A stretch of 64,000 bases of DNA from Thermus sediminis (GCF_003426945.1 NZ_QURO01000004.1:992001-1056000), one strand, 5' to 3'. Positions 1-13,790 are shown, counted from the stretch's first letter. Made by a program: numbers and translations. Notes: generated by a model from the letters alone, not told the origin.

Positions 1-1
1 G

Positions 2-1147
2 GACTACGTGGTCCGCTACCAGGGCGGGGCCAACGCCGGGCACACCGTGGTGGCCGAGGGGCGGGTCTTCAAGCTGAACCTCCTCCCCTCCGGGGTCATC
101 CACCCCCACGCGGTGAACGTCCTGGCGGACGGGATGGTCCTTGACCCCTTCCGCTTCCAGGAGGAGCTGGAATCCCTGAAGAGGGAGGGCTTCCACCCCC
201 AGGTCCTGGTCTCCGAGAGGGCCCACCTGGTCCTCCCCCACCACAAGCACGTGGAAAGCCGCCACAACTTCGTGGGCACCACGGGGAGGGGGATCGGCCC
301 CGCCTACTCCGACCGGGCGAGAAGGGTGGGGATCCGGGCCGGGGACCTCCTGGACGAGGAGGTCCTGAGGGAGAGGGTGCGCCGCCTCCTCTTTGAGAAG
401 CCTAACTCCACGAAGGAGGCGGGCTGGGACACGGAGGAGAAGGCCCTGGAGGACCTGGGGCGGATGCGGGCCATCCTCGAGCCCTACATCGCCGACACGG
501 GAAGCCTCCTCCGGGAGGCGGTGAGGAAGGGGAAGCGCCTCCTCTTTGAGGGGGCCCAGGCCACCCTCCTGGACCTCAACTACGGCACCTACCCCTACGT
601 GACCAGCTCCCATCCCACCGTGGGGGGCATCCTGGTGGGCACGGGGCTTTCCCACAAGGCCCTCACCAAGGTCTACGGGGTGACCAAGGCCTACGCCACC
701 CGGGTGGGGGAAGGCCCCTTCCCCACGGAGCTCCACGGCCCCCTGGCCCACCACCTGCGTGAAAGGGGCGGGGAGTATGGGACCACCACGGGCAGGCCCC
801 GCCGGGTGGGCTGGCTGGACCTGGTGGCCCTCCGGTATGCCTGCGAGGTGAACGGGTTTGACGGCCTCATCCTCACCAAGCTGGACGTGCTTTCCGGCCT
901 GGAGAAGGTGAGGGTGGCCGTGGAGTACCTGGACGGGAGCCGCCCCGGGGAGGCCAGACCGGAGGCGGTGCGCTACCTGGAGCTCCCGGGCTGGGGGGAC
1001 CTCGCCGGGGTGCGAAGGCGGGAGGACCTGCCGGAAAGCCTCCTCCGCTACCTGGAGCTGGTTGAGGAGCACACGGGCGTCCCCGTGGTGCTCTTCTCCA
1101 CCAGCCCCAGGCGGGAGGACACCTTTGGGGCGGTAAGCTGGGTTTAG
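2..1147 (+). CDS. purA: Adenylosuccinate synthetase (5' end outside window)
   Basis: Catalyses the GTP-dependent condensation of IMP with aspartate, the first step from IMP to AMP, in the cytoplasm. The reading frame is already open at base 2, so about 27 N-terminal residues with the GDEGKGK GTP-binding loop are missing. Visible family signatures are GGANAGHT near the start, the conserved TTTGRPRRVGW block in the C-terminal half, and a C-terminus of ordinary length. Its TAG stop at 1145-1147 also forms the first three bases of a -10 box for the next gene. Identification is by sequence family and is secure. Confidence 0.96.
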   Translation, partial: DYVVRYQGGANAGHTVVAEGRVFKLNLLPSGVIHPHAVNVLADGMVLDPFRFQEELESLKREGFHPQVLVSERAHLVLPHHKHVESRHNFVGTTGRGIGPAYSDRARRVGIRAGDLLDEEVLRERVRRLLFEKPNSTKEAGWDTEEKALEDLGRMRAILEPYIADTGSLLREAVRKGKRLLFEGAQATLLDLNYGTYPYVTSSHPTVGGILVGTGLSHKALTKVYGVTKAYATRVGEGPFPTELHGPLAHHLRERGGEYGTTTGRPRRVGWLDLVALRYACEVNGFDGLILTKLDVLSGLEKVRVAVEYLDGSRPGEARPEAVRYLELPGWGDLAGVRRREDLPESLLRYLELVEEHTGVPVVLFSTSPRREDTFGAVSWV

Positions 1148-1150
1148 ACT
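1145..1150 (+). promoter_or_regulatory. -10 box TAGACT built on the purA stop codon
   Basis: TAGACT is followed by 6 nt and then the ATG at 1157, so transcription would begin at the start codon (leaderless). The TAG is the purA stop. No clear -35 is seen. Promoter activity is inferred from spacing and from the same arrangement elsewhere in the window. Confidence 0.5.
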
Positions 1151-1156
1151 AGGGCT

Positions 1157-1708
1157 ATGGCCCGGAAAGCCCCCCTCTATCAGGCCAGCTTTGAGGAGTT
1201 TTTGGCCCTCGAGGCCACCTCCCCCGAGCGCCACGAGTTCGTGGAGGGCCTGGTCTTCGCCATGGCCGGGGGAACGGACTACCACAACCGCCTGGTGGCC
1301 CGCATCCTCCTCGCCCTCCTGCCGGCGGCGGAAAGGGCAGGGTGTGAAGCCTTCGCCGAGGGCATGCTCCTCAAGGTGGAGGACGCGGCCTATTACCCGG
1401 ATGTGTTCGTCACCTGCGAGGAGCCCTTAGAGGGGGCCCGGTACAAGAGGACCGCCTGCCTGGTGGTGGAGGTCCTCTCCCAGGGAACGGAGGCCATAGA
1501 CCGAGGAGAGAAGCTCCACCGCTACCGCAAGCTCCCCGGGCTTCAGGCCTACGTCCTGGTCTCCCAGGAAGCCAAGCGGGTGGAGGTCTACCGCCGCCTG
1601 CCCGACGGTAGCTTTCGCTACGAGGTGGTGGAGGAGGGCCAGGTACCCCTTCCCTGTGTGGAAGCCTCCTTGGACCTGGAGGCCCTCTACCAGGGGCTTC
1701 CCGTCTAG
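1157..1708 (+). CDS. Uma2-family (DUF820) putative endonuclease
   Basis: A 183-residue protein of the Uma2/DUF820 family, which has a PD-(D/E)xK nuclease fold. Visible hallmarks are the RHEFVEG N-terminal motif (about residues 25-31), YYPDVFV with the metal-binding Asp (about 77-83), and LVVEVLSQGT followed by D, K and Y residues matching the family pattern. The substrate is unknown; these genes are abundant in Thermus and cyanobacteria and are often linked to mobile DNA. It starts 9 nt after the purA stop and ends tail-to-tail with trpD, sharing CTAG at 1705-1708. Confidence 0.85.
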   Translation: MARKAPLYQASFEEFLALEATSPERHEFVEGLVFAMAGGTDYHNRLVARILLALLPAAERAGCEAFAEGMLLKVEDAAYYPDVFVTCEEPLEGARYKRTACLVVEVLSQGTEAIDRGEKLHRYRKLPGLQAYVLVSQEAKRVEVYRRLPDGSFRYEVVEEGQVPLPCVEASLDLEALYQGLPV

Positions 1709-2694
1709 CCCTTGAGGAAGGCCACGTACCGCTCCAGGAGGAGGTAGGCCTCCCCCGAGGCCAGAACCTCCAGGGCCAGGCGCACCCCCTCCTCCAGGGT
1801 GGGGACTTTCCCCGCGGCGTAAAACCCCGCCCCCGCCGCCAGGGCCACGGCCCCCCCTAGGGGCCCCTTCTCCCTCCCCTTGAGGACCCTTCGGGCAAGC
1901 TCGGCGTTCTCCTCGGGGGAGCCCCCCCTTAGGGCCTCGAGGGGGGCCCGCCCCAAGCCCACCGCCTCCGGGGTGAGGGCGTAAGCCCCCTTCCCCACCT
2001 CCACCACCTGGTTCTCCCCCAAGACCAGCTCGTCCGCCCCCTCCCCGTGGACCACGAGGCCCTTGGCCCCAAGCCTCCCTAGGGCCTCGGCCATGGGGGA
2101 AAGCCACCCAGGGCTAAAGACCCCCAGCACATACCGGTCCGCCCCGGCGGGGTTGGTGAGGGGGCCCAGGAGGTTGAAGACGGTGCGGATGCCCAGCTCC
2201 GCCCGCACCGGGGCCACGTGGCGCATGGCGGGGTGGAAGACCCGGGCGAAGAGGAAGCCGAAGCCCAGGGCCTCAATGGCCTCCCCCACCCTTTCGGGAG
2301 GGGCCTCGAGGTCCACCCCCAAAGCCTCCAAGAGGTCCGCGGAGCCCGCCTTGGAACTCGCCGCCCGGTTCCCGTGCTTGGCCACGGCCACCCCGCCCGC
2401 CGCCGCCACCAAGGCCCCCAGGGTGGAGAGGTTCAGGAGGCCCTTCCCATCCCCCCCGGTGCCCACGAGGTCCAGAAGGGGGCGCCGGCCCACCTTGAGG
2501 GGCCTCGCCGCCTCCCGCATGGCCCGGGCCATGGCGGCAATCTCGTGGGGCCTCTCCCCCCTTAAGGCCAGGGCGGTGAGGAGGCCCGCCGCCTTCACCG
2601 GGGAGACCTCCCCCCGCATCAGGGCCCCCATGAGCCCATAGGCCTCCTCCTCCCCCAGCACCTCGCCTAAAAGGGCCTTCTTCAGCGCCTCCAT
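1705..2694 (-). CDS. trpD: Anthranilate phosphoribosyltransferase
   Basis: Transfers the phosphoribosyl group of PRPP to anthranilate, the second step of tryptophan synthesis. The 329-residue length is normal. The PRPP-binding loop GTGGD lies at residues 78-82, KHGNR at 106-110, and the NLLGPLTNPA motif near 175. It is the last gene of the minus-strand trpE-trpG-trpD cluster and its start overlaps the end of trpG by 13 nt, which implies translational coupling. Expression should therefore fall under the attenuator upstream of trpE. Confidence 0.96.
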   Translation of the reverse strand: MEALKKALLGEVLGEEEAYGLMGALMRGEVSPVKAAGLLTALALRGERPHEIAAMARAMREAARPLKVGRRPLLDLVGTGGDGKGLLNLSTLGALVAAAGGVAVAKHGNRAASSKAGSADLLEALGVDLEAPPERVGEAIEALGFGFLFARVFHPAMRHVAPVRAELGIRTVFNLLGPLTNPAGADRYVLGVFSPGWLSPMAEALGRLGAKGLVVHGEGADELVLGENQVVEVGKGAYALTPEAVGLGRAPLEALRGGSPEENAELARRVLKGREKGPLGGAVALAAGAGFYAAGKVPTLEEGVRLALEVLASGEAYLLLERYVAFLKG

Positions 2695-3263
2695 GGGTCC
2701 TCCAGGAAGTTCTTGAGGATGAGTTTACCGGCTTCCGTGAGGTAGCTTTCCGGGTGGAACTGGACCCCGTGGGTGGGGAAGTCCCGGTGGCGGAAGCCCA
2801 TCACCGTCCGCCCCCCCGCCTCCTCCACCCAGGCGTTGACCCGAAGCTCCTCGGGCACCGCCTCCACCACCAAGGAGTGGTAGCGGGTGGCGGGGAAGGG
2901 GTTGGGCAGGCCCCGGAAGACCCCGGTGCCGTCGTGGTGGATGGCGCTCACCTTCCCGTGCATGACGACCGGGGCCAGCACCACCTTCCCCCCGAAGGCG
3001 GCCCCGATGGCCTGGTGCCCCAGGCAGACCCCCAGGATGGGGTAGCGGGGGGCGTAGCGCCCGATGAGGGGAAGGGAAAGCCCCGCCTCCAAGGGGGTGC
3101 AGGGCCCGGGGCTGATGAGGATGCGGTCCGGGTCCAAGGCCTCCACCTCCTCCAGGGCGAACCGGTCGTTCCGCCAGACCACGGGCCTCGCCCCCATCTC
3201 CCCCAGGTACTGGACCAGGTTGTAGGTGAAGCTGTCGTAGTTGTCTATCACCAAAACGGTCAT
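2682..3263 (-). CDS. trpG: Anthranilate synthase glutamine amidotransferase subunit
   Basis: Supplies ammonia from glutamine to TrpE for anthranilate synthesis. The class I amidotransferase triad is visible: the nucleophile Cys80 in GVCLGHQ and the FHPES histidine/glutamate near the C-terminus. It is 193 residues long, starting at MTVLVIDNYDS. The open frame extends upstream, but this ATG overlaps the trpE stop as ATGA (3260-3263) and matches the family N-terminus. The overlap suggests trpE-trpG translational coupling and equal amounts of the two subunits. Confidence 0.95.
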   Translation of the reverse strand: MTVLVIDNYDSFTYNLVQYLGEMGARPVVWRNDRFALEEVEALDPDRILISPGPCTPLEAGLSLPLIGRYAPRYPILGVCLGHQAIGAAFGGKVVLAPVVMHGKVSAIHHDGTGVFRGLPNPFPATRYHSLVVEAVPEELRVNAWVEEAGGRTVMGFRHRDFPTHGVQFHPESYLTEAGKLILKNFLEDPWRR

Positions 3264-4648
3264 AAACCCGCCTCCGCCATCTCCACCGCCTTGAGGAGGG
3301 CCCTCGCCTTGTTCAGGCACTCCTCGTACTCCCTCTCCGGCACCGAGTCCGCCACGATCCCCGCCCCCGCCTGGACGTGCATCCGCCCCCCAGCGATGAC
3401 GAAGGTGCGCAGGGTGAGGGCCATGTCCATGGCCCCGTCGTAGGCCAGGTAGCCGAAGGCCCCCCCGTAGGGGCCCCTCCGGTGGGGCTCCAGCTCCTCG
3501 ATGATCTCCATGGCCCGGATCTTGGGGGCCCCGGAGACGGTGCCCATGGGGAGGACGCTGGCCAGGGCGTCCAAGGGGGTCTTCCCCTCGGCCAGGACCC
3601 CTTCCACCGTGGAGACCAGGTGCATCACGTGGGAGTAGGGCTCCACGTGCAGGGGCTCGAGGACCCGCACCGTGCCGAAGGCGGCCACCCGGCCGATGTC
3701 GTTGCGGGAGAGGTCCAGGAGCATCACGTGCTCCGCCCGCTCCTTTTCGTCCTTTAGAAGCTCCTCGGCAAGCCTCCTGTCCTCCTCCTCGTCCCTCCCC
3801 CGGGGCCTGGTGCCCGCGATGGGCCGGGTCACCACCCTCCTCCCGTCCGAGCGCAGGAGGCTTTCCGGGCTGGCCGAGACCAGGACCACCTCCCCCAGGT
3901 CCAAGTAGCCCATGTAGGGGCTCGGGTTCACGCTCCTTAGGGCGCGGTAGAGGGCGAAGGGGTGGACGGTGAGGGGGGAGGAGAGCCTTAGGGAGAGGAC
4001 CACCTGGAAGATGTCCCCAGCGCGGATGTAGCCGAGGGCCTTCCTGACCGCCTCCAGGTAGGCCTCCCGGCTCATGTCCGCCTGGAAGCTGGCCCTCCCC
4101 CCCGCCCGCTCCCCCGGCACCCCGGGGAGGGGGCCCTTGAGCCTCCCCTCCGCCCAGGCCAGGCGCGCCTCCGCCTCCTCCGCGCTTTGGGCCGGGGCCA
4201 CCAGGTGGAGGAGGCTTTTGGTGTGGTCAAAGACCAGGACCACCTCCGGCTCCACGAAGAGGAGGTCGGGGAGAGAGAGGTCGTCGGGCTTGAGGCTAGG
4301 AAGTTTTTCGTAGTAACGGATGAGATCGTAGGCCGCGTACCCCACCACGCCCCCGAAGAAGGGGGGGAGGTCGGGGTGGCGCTCCAGGGGGGCGGAGACG
4401 GCTTCGTAGAGGGTGCGCAAGGGGTCTTGGGCCTTCACCTTCTCCCCGTTCACGGTGAAGACCCCGTCCTTAAGGCGGAAGGTGCGCCTCGCCCCCACCC
4501 CCACGATGGAGAAGCGGCTCTGCCGCCCCCTTTCCACCGATTCCAGGAGGAAGCTCACGGGGGCCTTTTCCGAAAGCTTCAGGTAGGCGGTCACCGGGGT
4601 TTCCAGGTCCGCGAGGAAGGTCCTGCGAAAGGGTCTTATGGGTTCCAT
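3260..4648 (-). CDS. trpE: Anthranilate synthase component I
   Basis: Converts chorismate to anthranilate together with TrpG, the committed step to tryptophan. At 462 residues it is full length. The LLES motif at residues 34-37 is the known tryptophan feedback-binding element of this family. The chorismate-binding core carries IAGTRPRGR and the EKERAEHVMLLDLSRND stretch. The leader region at 4658-4756 contains a short peptide gene with two adjacent Trp codons and a terminator-like hairpin, so regulation by attenuation as well as feedback is likely. Confidence 0.96.
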   Translation of the reverse strand: MEPIRPFRRTFLADLETPVTAYLKLSEKAPVSFLLESVERGRQSRFSIVGVGARRTFRLKDGVFTVNGEKVKAQDPLRTLYEAVSAPLERHPDLPPFFGGVVGYAAYDLIRYYEKLPSLKPDDLSLPDLLFVEPEVVLVFDHTKSLLHLVAPAQSAEEAEARLAWAEGRLKGPLPGVPGERAGGRASFQADMSREAYLEAVRKALGYIRAGDIFQVVLSLRLSSPLTVHPFALYRALRSVNPSPYMGYLDLGEVVLVSASPESLLRSDGRRVVTRPIAGTRPRGRDEEEDRRLAEELLKDEKERAEHVMLLDLSRNDIGRVAAFGTVRVLEPLHVEPYSHVMHLVSTVEGVLAEGKTPLDALASVLPMGTVSGAPKIRAMEIIEELEPHRRGPYGGAFGYLAYDGAMDMALTLRTFVIAGGRMHVQAGAGIVADSVPEREYEECLNKARALLKAVEMAEAGL

Positions 4649-4657
4649 GCCGCCCCC

Positions 4658-4688
4658 TAAAAGAACCCCCCGGGGCCTACCCCGGGGG
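4658..4688 (-). terminator. trp attenuator hairpin
   Basis: On the minus strand a perfect 9-bp stem (CCCCCGGGG, 4688-4680; CCCCGGGGG, 4675-4667) with a 4-nt loop is followed by TTCTTTT. This is an intrinsic terminator shape just before the trpE start at 4648. The upstream segment around 4710-4700 can pair with the first arm as an antiterminator. Confidence 0.75.
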
Positions 4689-4711
4689 AAAGACCGCCTC
4701 CCTCCCGGGGC

Positions 4712-4744
4712 CTAGCCGGGCCACCAGAAGGAGGTCGGGGTCAT
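4712..4744 (-). CDS. trpL: trp leader peptide
   Basis: A 10-residue open frame reads MTPTSFWWPG then TAG, with tandem tryptophan codons at residues 7-8 (4726-4721). It lies just upstream of the attenuator hairpin, as in classical trp operon leaders, where ribosome stalling at Trp codons favours an antiterminator. Its ATG sits exactly 6 nt after a TATCCT box, so it would be translated from a leaderless transcript. No homology search was possible; the assignment rests on position, the WW codons and the downstream hairpin. Confidence 0.75.
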   Translation of the reverse strand: MTPTSFWWPG

Positions 4745-4747
4745 GCT

Positions 4748-4780
4748 CCCAGGATAGCCCAAGGGGGCCTCCTGGGTCTA
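4748..4780 (-). promoter_or_regulatory. trp promoter and inverted repeat
   Basis: On the minus strand TAGACC (4780-4775), an 18-nt spacer and TATCCT (4756-4751) precede the trpL ATG by 6 nt. A 7-bp inverted repeat, CCCAGGA/TCCTGGG (4748-4754 and 4770-4776), brackets the -10 box and could be an operator. It lies right after the P5C dehydrogenase stop, making trp an independent transcription unit. Confidence 0.6.
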
Positions 4781-4787
4781 GGGGGTC

Positions 4788-6338
4788 CTAAAACCGCTCG
4801 GCCACGGTCTTCATCTCCAGGAAGTGGAGGAGGTAGTCGGGGCCGCCCGCCTTGGTGTCGGTGCCGGAGAGGCCGAAGCCGCCAAAGGGCTGGACCCCCA
4901 CCAGGGCCCCGGTGATCTTGCGGTTGAAGTAGAGGTTCCCCACGTGGAACTCCCGCCTCGCCCTCTCCAGGTGCTCCCGCTTCCTGGAGTAAACCCCGCC
5001 CGTGAGGCCGTAGACGGTGTTGTTGGCCACCTCCAGGGCCTCGCCGAAGTCCCCCACCCGGATCACGGAGAGCACGGGGCCGAAGATCTCCTCCTGGGCG
5101 ATCCTGGCCGTGGGGGGCACCTCGGTGAAGACCGTGGGGGCGAGGAAATAGCCCTCCCCTTCCAGTCGCTTTCCCCCAAGGACAAGCCTTCCCTCCCCCT
5201 TGCCGATCTCGATGTAGGAGAGGATCTTCTCCTCCTGGGCCTTGGAAGCCACGGGGCCCAGGTCGGGGTTCTCCTCCGCCGGGCCCACGGTAAGGCGCCG
5301 GGCCCGCTCCAGCACTCGCTCCAACACGGGCTCGTAGGCCCCTTCCGTGAGGATGAGGCGGCTTGCGGCGGAGCACTTCTGCCCCTGGAAGCCGTAGCCG
5401 GAGACCAGGATGCCCTCCGTGGCCAGGTCAAAGTCCGCGGTCTCGTCCACGATGATGGCGTCCTTGCCGCCGAGCTCCAGGAAGACCCGTTTGAGCCACC
5501 TCTGCCCCGGGGCCAGGCGGCTTGCCGCCTGGTGGATGAAGAGGCCCACTTCGAGGCTCCCCGTGAAGTTGATGAACCGGGTCCTGGGGTGGTCCACCAG
5601 GTAGGCCCCCACCTCCCGCCCCTCCCCGGGGAGGAGGTTCACCACCCCCGGGGGGAAGCCCGCCTCGTGGAAGACCTCGAAGGCCTTGGCGGCGATGACC
5701 GGGGTGACCTCCGCGGGCTTGGCCACCACGGTGTTCCCCACGGCCACGGGCCCGGCGATCATCCCGGTGAAGATGGCCAGGGGAAAGTTCCAGGGGGCGA
5801 TGACCACCCCCGCCCCCAGGGGCAGGTAGAAGCTCTCGTTGTCCTCCCCGGGGTAGGGGACCACCTCCACCGAGGGGTACTTGTACTTGAGGGCCTGGCG
5901 GGCGTAGTACTCCAGGAAGTCGATGGCCTCGGCCACCTCGGCGCTGGCCTCGGTCCAGTTCTTGCCGATCTCGTAGACCAAGGTGGCCTCCAGCTCCCGC
6001 CGCCTCCTCTTCATGAGGGCCGCCGCCTTGAGGAGAAGGCGGCTACGGTCCTCCTGGGGCCAGTCCTTCCAGGCCTTAAAGGCCTTCCAGGCGGCCTCGA
6101 GGGCGGCCTCGGCCTCCGCCTTCCCCCCCTTGGCCACCGTCCCCACCACCTCGCCCGGGGCGGAAGGGTTTAGGGAGGCGATCCTCTCCCCCGTGTCCAC
6201 CCACTCCCCCCCGAGGTAGAGGGGCCAGTGGCGGCCAAACTCGGCCCTGACCCGCCTCAGGGCCTCCCGCATCTCCCGCCTGGTCTCTTCGCTGGCGAAG
6301 GTCTCTATGGGCTGGTTCCGGAAAGTTTCCACGGTCAT
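4788..6338 (-). CDS. pruA: 1-pyrroline-5-carboxylate dehydrogenase
   Basis: Oxidises P5C/glutamate semialdehyde to glutamate with NAD+, the second step of proline degradation. The 516-residue aldehyde dehydrogenase shows [14 protein letters not shown] (NAD pocket, about 178-190), the catalytic Glu288 in LELGGKD and catalytic Cys322 in FQGQKCS. It closely resembles the structurally known T. thermophilus enzyme. It lies 9 nt after the proline dehydrogenase stop with a strong AGGAGGAG ribosome site, so the two are co-transcribed. Some databases use rocA for this function. Confidence 0.95.
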   Translation of the reverse strand: MTVETFRNQPIETFASEETRREMREALRRVRAEFGRHWPLYLGGEWVDTGERIASLNPSAPGEVVGTVAKGGKAEAEAALEAAWKAFKAWKDWPQEDRSRLLLKAAALMKRRRRELEATLVYEIGKNWTEASAEVAEAIDFLEYYARQALKYKYPSVEVVPYPGEDNESFYLPLGAGVVIAPWNFPLAIFTGMIAGPVAVGNTVVAKPAEVTPVIAAKAFEVFHEAGFPPGVVNLLPGEGREVGAYLVDHPRTRFINFTGSLEVGLFIHQAASRLAPGQRWLKRVFLELGGKDAIIVDETADFDLATEGILVSGYGFQGQKCSAASRLILTEGAYEPVLERVLERARRLTVGPAEENPDLGPVASKAQEEKILSYIEIGKGEGRLVLGGKRLEGEGYFLAPTVFTEVPPTARIAQEEIFGPVLSVIRVGDFGEALEVANNTVYGLTGGVYSRKREHLERARREFHVGNLYFNRKITGALVGVQPFGGFGLSGTDTKAGGPDYLLHFLEMKTVAERF

Positions 6339-6347
6339 AAGCTCCTC

Positions 6348-7271
6348 CTAGCCTCCTAAGAGGCTTCTCAGCACCAGAAACAGGTTCTCCGGCCTCTCGG
6401 CGATGCGCCGGGTCAGGTAGGGGTACCAGTCCTTGCCGTAGGGCACGTAGGCTCTTACCCTGTACCCCTCCTGGGCCAGGCGCCTTTGCGCCTCGGGGCG
6501 CACCCCGTAGAGGAACTGGAACTCAAAGCCCTCCCTGGGGACGCCCATGGCCTTTGTGTAGCGCTTCACCTCGGCGATGAGGCGGGGATCGTGGGTGGCG
6601 AAGGCCACGTAAAGGCCTTCCTTTAGGGCCAGCTTCCCCAGGTGCAGGAACTCGGCGTCAATGAGCCGCTTGTCCTGGAAGGCCACCTCCTTGGGCTCCC
6701 GGTAGGCCCCCTTGACCAGGCGCAGGTTGGGCCGGTAGGGGAGGAGGTCCCAGAGGTCCTTTTCCGTGCGGAAGAGGTAGCTCTGGAGGACGAGGCCCAC
6801 CTGGGAAAACCCCTCCTCCCTTAGGCCCTTGTAGAGGCGCAGGGTGGCCTCCACCCGGGGGGAGTCCTCCATGTCCAGGCGGACGAAGACCCCCCTGGGC
6901 TCGGCCTCCTTGAGGATTTCCCTTAGGAGCTCCCGGGCCAGCCCCTCGGAGAGGTCCAAGCCCAGCTGGGAGGGCTTGAGGGAGACGTACTTGGGCCAGG
7001 GCCTTTGGGCCAAGGATCGGACTAGATCCAGGATCTGCCCCTGAAAGGCCCTGGCCTCCCCCTCGCTCCTCACCATCTCCCCTAGGAGGTCCAGGATGGC
7101 GTGGACGCCCTTCTCCTCCAGGGCCTCCGCCGCCTTTAGGGCCTCCTCTAAGGTCTCCCCGGCCACGTAGCGCCGCACCAGGCCCCGGGCCCGGGTCTTG
7201 ATGAGGCGCTCCACCCCCTTCCTCCCCGCCACGCTAAGGACAAAGGACCGATAGGCCAAGTCCAGGCTCAT
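6348..7271 (-). CDS. Proline dehydrogenase (monofunctional, FAD)
   Basis: Oxidises proline to P5C and passes electrons to quinone; peripheral membrane flavoenzyme. The 307-residue length fits the monofunctional Thermus/Deinococcus enzyme rather than the long PutA fusion. Visible motifs are [28 protein letters not shown] and the C-terminal [10 protein letters not shown], which form the TIM-barrel flavin and substrate site. Its ATG overlaps the stop of the GntR gene as ATGA (7268-7271), so the regulator and the catabolic genes form one operon: regulator, proline dehydrogenase, P5C dehydrogenase. Confidence 0.95.
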   Translation of the reverse strand: MSLDLAYRSFVLSVAGRKGVERLIKTRARGLVRRYVAGETLEEALKAAEALEEKGVHAILDLLGEMVRSEGEARAFQGQILDLVRSLAQRPWPKYVSLKPSQLGLDLSEGLARELLREILKEAEPRGVFVRLDMEDSPRVEATLRLYKGLREEGFSQVGLVLQSYLFRTEKDLWDLLPYRPNLRLVKGAYREPKEVAFQDKRLIDAEFLHLGKLALKEGLYVAFATHDPRLIAEVKRYTKAMGVPREGFEFQFLYGVRPEAQRRLAQEGYRVRAYVPYGKDWYPYLTRRIAERPENLFLVLRSLLGG

Positions 7272-7927
7272 ACCTCCTCCAAAAGCCGCCCTACCACCAG
7301 GTCGCGGAAGCGGAAGACGTGGGCTTCCACCGCCCGCCTGGCCCCCTCGGGGTCCCGGGCCCTCAGGGCCTCCAGGATAGCCTGGTGCTCCCGCCGGGTG
7401 GCCTCCTCCTGGGAGAGCATGGGCACCGCGCTTCGGACCAGGGCCAGGGTGGCGAGGAGGTCCTCGTAGAGCCCGTAGAGGGTCTTGTTCCCGGAGAGGC
7501 GCACCAGGGTGCGGTGGAACTCTAGGTCCCGGCGCATCTGCTCCGGGTAATCCCCCTCGGGGGCCTCGTCTATGGCCTTAAGGGCGGCCTCCAGCTGGGA
7601 TAGCTCCCACGGCGTGGCCCGGAGGGCCGCCTCCCTGGCCGCCTCCCCCTCCAGAAGGGCCCGTGCCCCATAGACCTCCTCCACCTCTTCCGGGGTGAAG
7701 ACCCTGACCCTGGCCCCCTTGCCGGGGACGAGCTCCACCAGCCCCTCCTCCGCTAGGCGCATGAGGGCCTCCCGCACGGGGGTGCGGGAAACCCCAAGCT
7801 CCTTGGCCAGGAGGGGCTCGGAAAGCCTTTCCCCAGGGGCGAAGCGGCCGGAGAGGAGGAGGCCCCTGAGGTGGCCGTAGACCGCCTCGCGCACCTGGTT
7901 GGGCCGGCGGAAGCCCGTGACCTGCAT
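7268..7927 (-). CDS. GntR/FadR-family regulator of the proline operon
   Basis: A 219-residue regulator with an N-terminal winged helix ([28 protein letters not shown]) and a C-terminal FCD ligand-binding domain; [11 protein letters not shown] and EHQAILEAL carry candidate metal/ligand residues. The open frame runs 29 codons upstream, but the ATG at 7927 fits the FadR N-terminus and sits at the edge of a perfect palindrome that looks like its operator. It is first in the operon with the proline genes, so it probably controls them in response to proline or P5C and represses itself. The ligand is inferred from context only. Confidence 0.88.
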   Translation of the reverse strand: MQVTGFRRPNQVREAVYGHLRGLLLSGRFAPGERLSEPLLAKELGVSRTPVREALMRLAEEGLVELVPGKGARVRVFTPEEVEEVYGARALLEGEAAREAALRATPWELSQLEAALKAIDEAPEGDYPEQMRRDLEFHRTLVRLSGNKTLYGLYEDLLATLALVRSAVPMLSQEEATRREHQAILEALRARDPEGARRAVEAHVFRFRDLVVGRLLEEV

Positions 7928-7941
7928 CCTGTATACAGGAT
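7926..7941. promoter_or_regulatory. Palindromic GntR operator over the regulator's start
   Basis: A perfect 16-bp palindrome, ATCCTGTATACAGGAT, includes the first bases of the regulator's ATG and its probable -10 (TATCCT/TATACA on the minus strand). The GTATAC core is typical of FCD-type GntR operators. Binding here would block transcription at the start site. Confidence 0.7.
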
Positions 7942-7968
7942 AACCCGAGCCTCGCCCTGGGGCAACCC

Positions 7969-8859
7969 CTATCGGCCAAGAAGCCCCTTGAGGCCACCCC
8001 CAAGCCGCTTCCACCAGGACCCAAACCGCGCCTCGTAGCTCCGCGCCGCCTCCTCGAGGCCCAGGCCCACCCCCAGCTCCTGGGCCAGGAAGTGGCGGTG
8101 GTCCATGACCCAGAGGTAGAGGTCGGCCTCCGCGCGCCCGGGGAAGCCCCTGAGAAGCCCCAGGCGGCGGATGGCCTCGAGGGTGGGCCGGTAGAGGTTC
8201 TGGTACCAGTCCACCACGGCCTCCTCCCAGGAGACCTCCCGCCCCTCCTCCAGCCCCTTGAAGTACCGCCGGGTGACGATGTGGTCCAGGAGGAGGTCGT
8301 ACCGGCCTAGGGTGGTGAAGCGGATCTCCTCGGCCTCGGGCACCAGCTCCTTGAGCCTGGTCTTCTCCAGGAAGTGGGCGTACTCCGCCTTGAGGATCAG
8401 GTCCTTGAGGGTATCCCCTGGCTCCACGGGAACGGGGACCTCCAGGGCGATGACGTAGGCGTCTAGGTACCTCTGCCCCGTGGCCTTGGCCAGGGCCACC
8501 CGGTGGTTCCCGTCCTTGACGAAGTAGGCCTCCCCCACCTGGTAGACCTCAATGGGGGGAAGCTCCACCCCCTCGAGCTGGAGGGCCCTGAGCCTCTTCC
8601 AGCGCTCCAGGGTGTGGGGGGTCTTGGGGAGGAAGGTGTGGTCAAAGTCCTCATAGCGGTCCACGGAGCCCACCACCCTGTCCACCTCTATGGTCTTTAG
8701 GCCCAGGTGGTGCTCCCCCTTGGGCCTCAAGGCCAGGGCCTGGTGGAAGGGGAGGAGGGCGTTGGGCTCTCCCTTTAGGCGGTGCAGAAGCTCGTGGAGC
8801 CTGGCCCTGAGCTCCAGGCGCTCCTTTTCCGACTGCACCTGCCACGCCTTCATGTCCAT
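7969..8859 (-). CDS. ParB/sulfiredoxin-fold-like conserved protein
   Basis: Predicted 296-residue cytoplasmic protein of unknown function. A ParB/Srx-like motif, DGNHRVALAKATG, in the middle follows a segment setting out VELPPIEVYQVGEAYFVKDG, the arrangement seen in ParB-type nuclease/CTPase domains. No helix-turn-helix or partner ParA is visible. The open frame continues upstream to 9015, but that extension runs through a promoter region and into the kbl coding sequence, so MDMKAWQVQ at 8859 (or M at 8853) is the likely start. A weak promoter TTGTTC-17-TACCCT lies upstream. It diverges from kbl. Confidence 0.65.
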   Translation of the reverse strand: MDMKAWQVQSEKERLELRARLHELLHRLKGEPNALLPFHQALALRPKGEHHLGLKTIEVDRVVGSVDRYEDFDHTFLPKTPHTLERWKRLRALQLEGVELPPIEVYQVGEAYFVKDGNHRVALAKATGQRYLDAYVIALEVPVPVEPGDTLKDLILKAEYAHFLEKTRLKELVPEAEEIRFTTLGRYDLLLDHIVTRRYFKGLEEGREVSWEEAVVDWYQNLYRPTLEAIRRLGLLRGFPGRAEADLYLWVMDHRHFLAQELGVGLGLEEAARSYEARFGSWWKRLGGGLKGLLGR

Positions 8860-8930
8860 GGGATTTGGAAGCGCTCCCAAGCGCTCCTGGGCCCAGGGTA
8901 GCATGGCTTTGTCAAGAGAACAAGAGGACC

Positions 8931-8960
8931 TAGACAAAGCGGGAGCTTGGGCGTTAGATA
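8931..8960 (+). promoter_or_regulatory. kbl promoter
   Basis: TAGACA (8931-8936), an 18-nt spacer and TAGATA (8955-8960) end 5 nt before the GTG at 8966, predicting a leaderless transcript. Confidence 0.55.
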
Positions 8961-8965
8961 GGGGC

Positions 8966-13789
<4,824 letters not shown>

Positions 13790-13790
<1 letters not shown>

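Noticed and set aside
8690-8965. The N-terminal extension of the kbl open frame
   Set aside because: It runs through the diverging ParB-like gene and the promoter region; the GTG at 8966 matches the family length of 395 residues.
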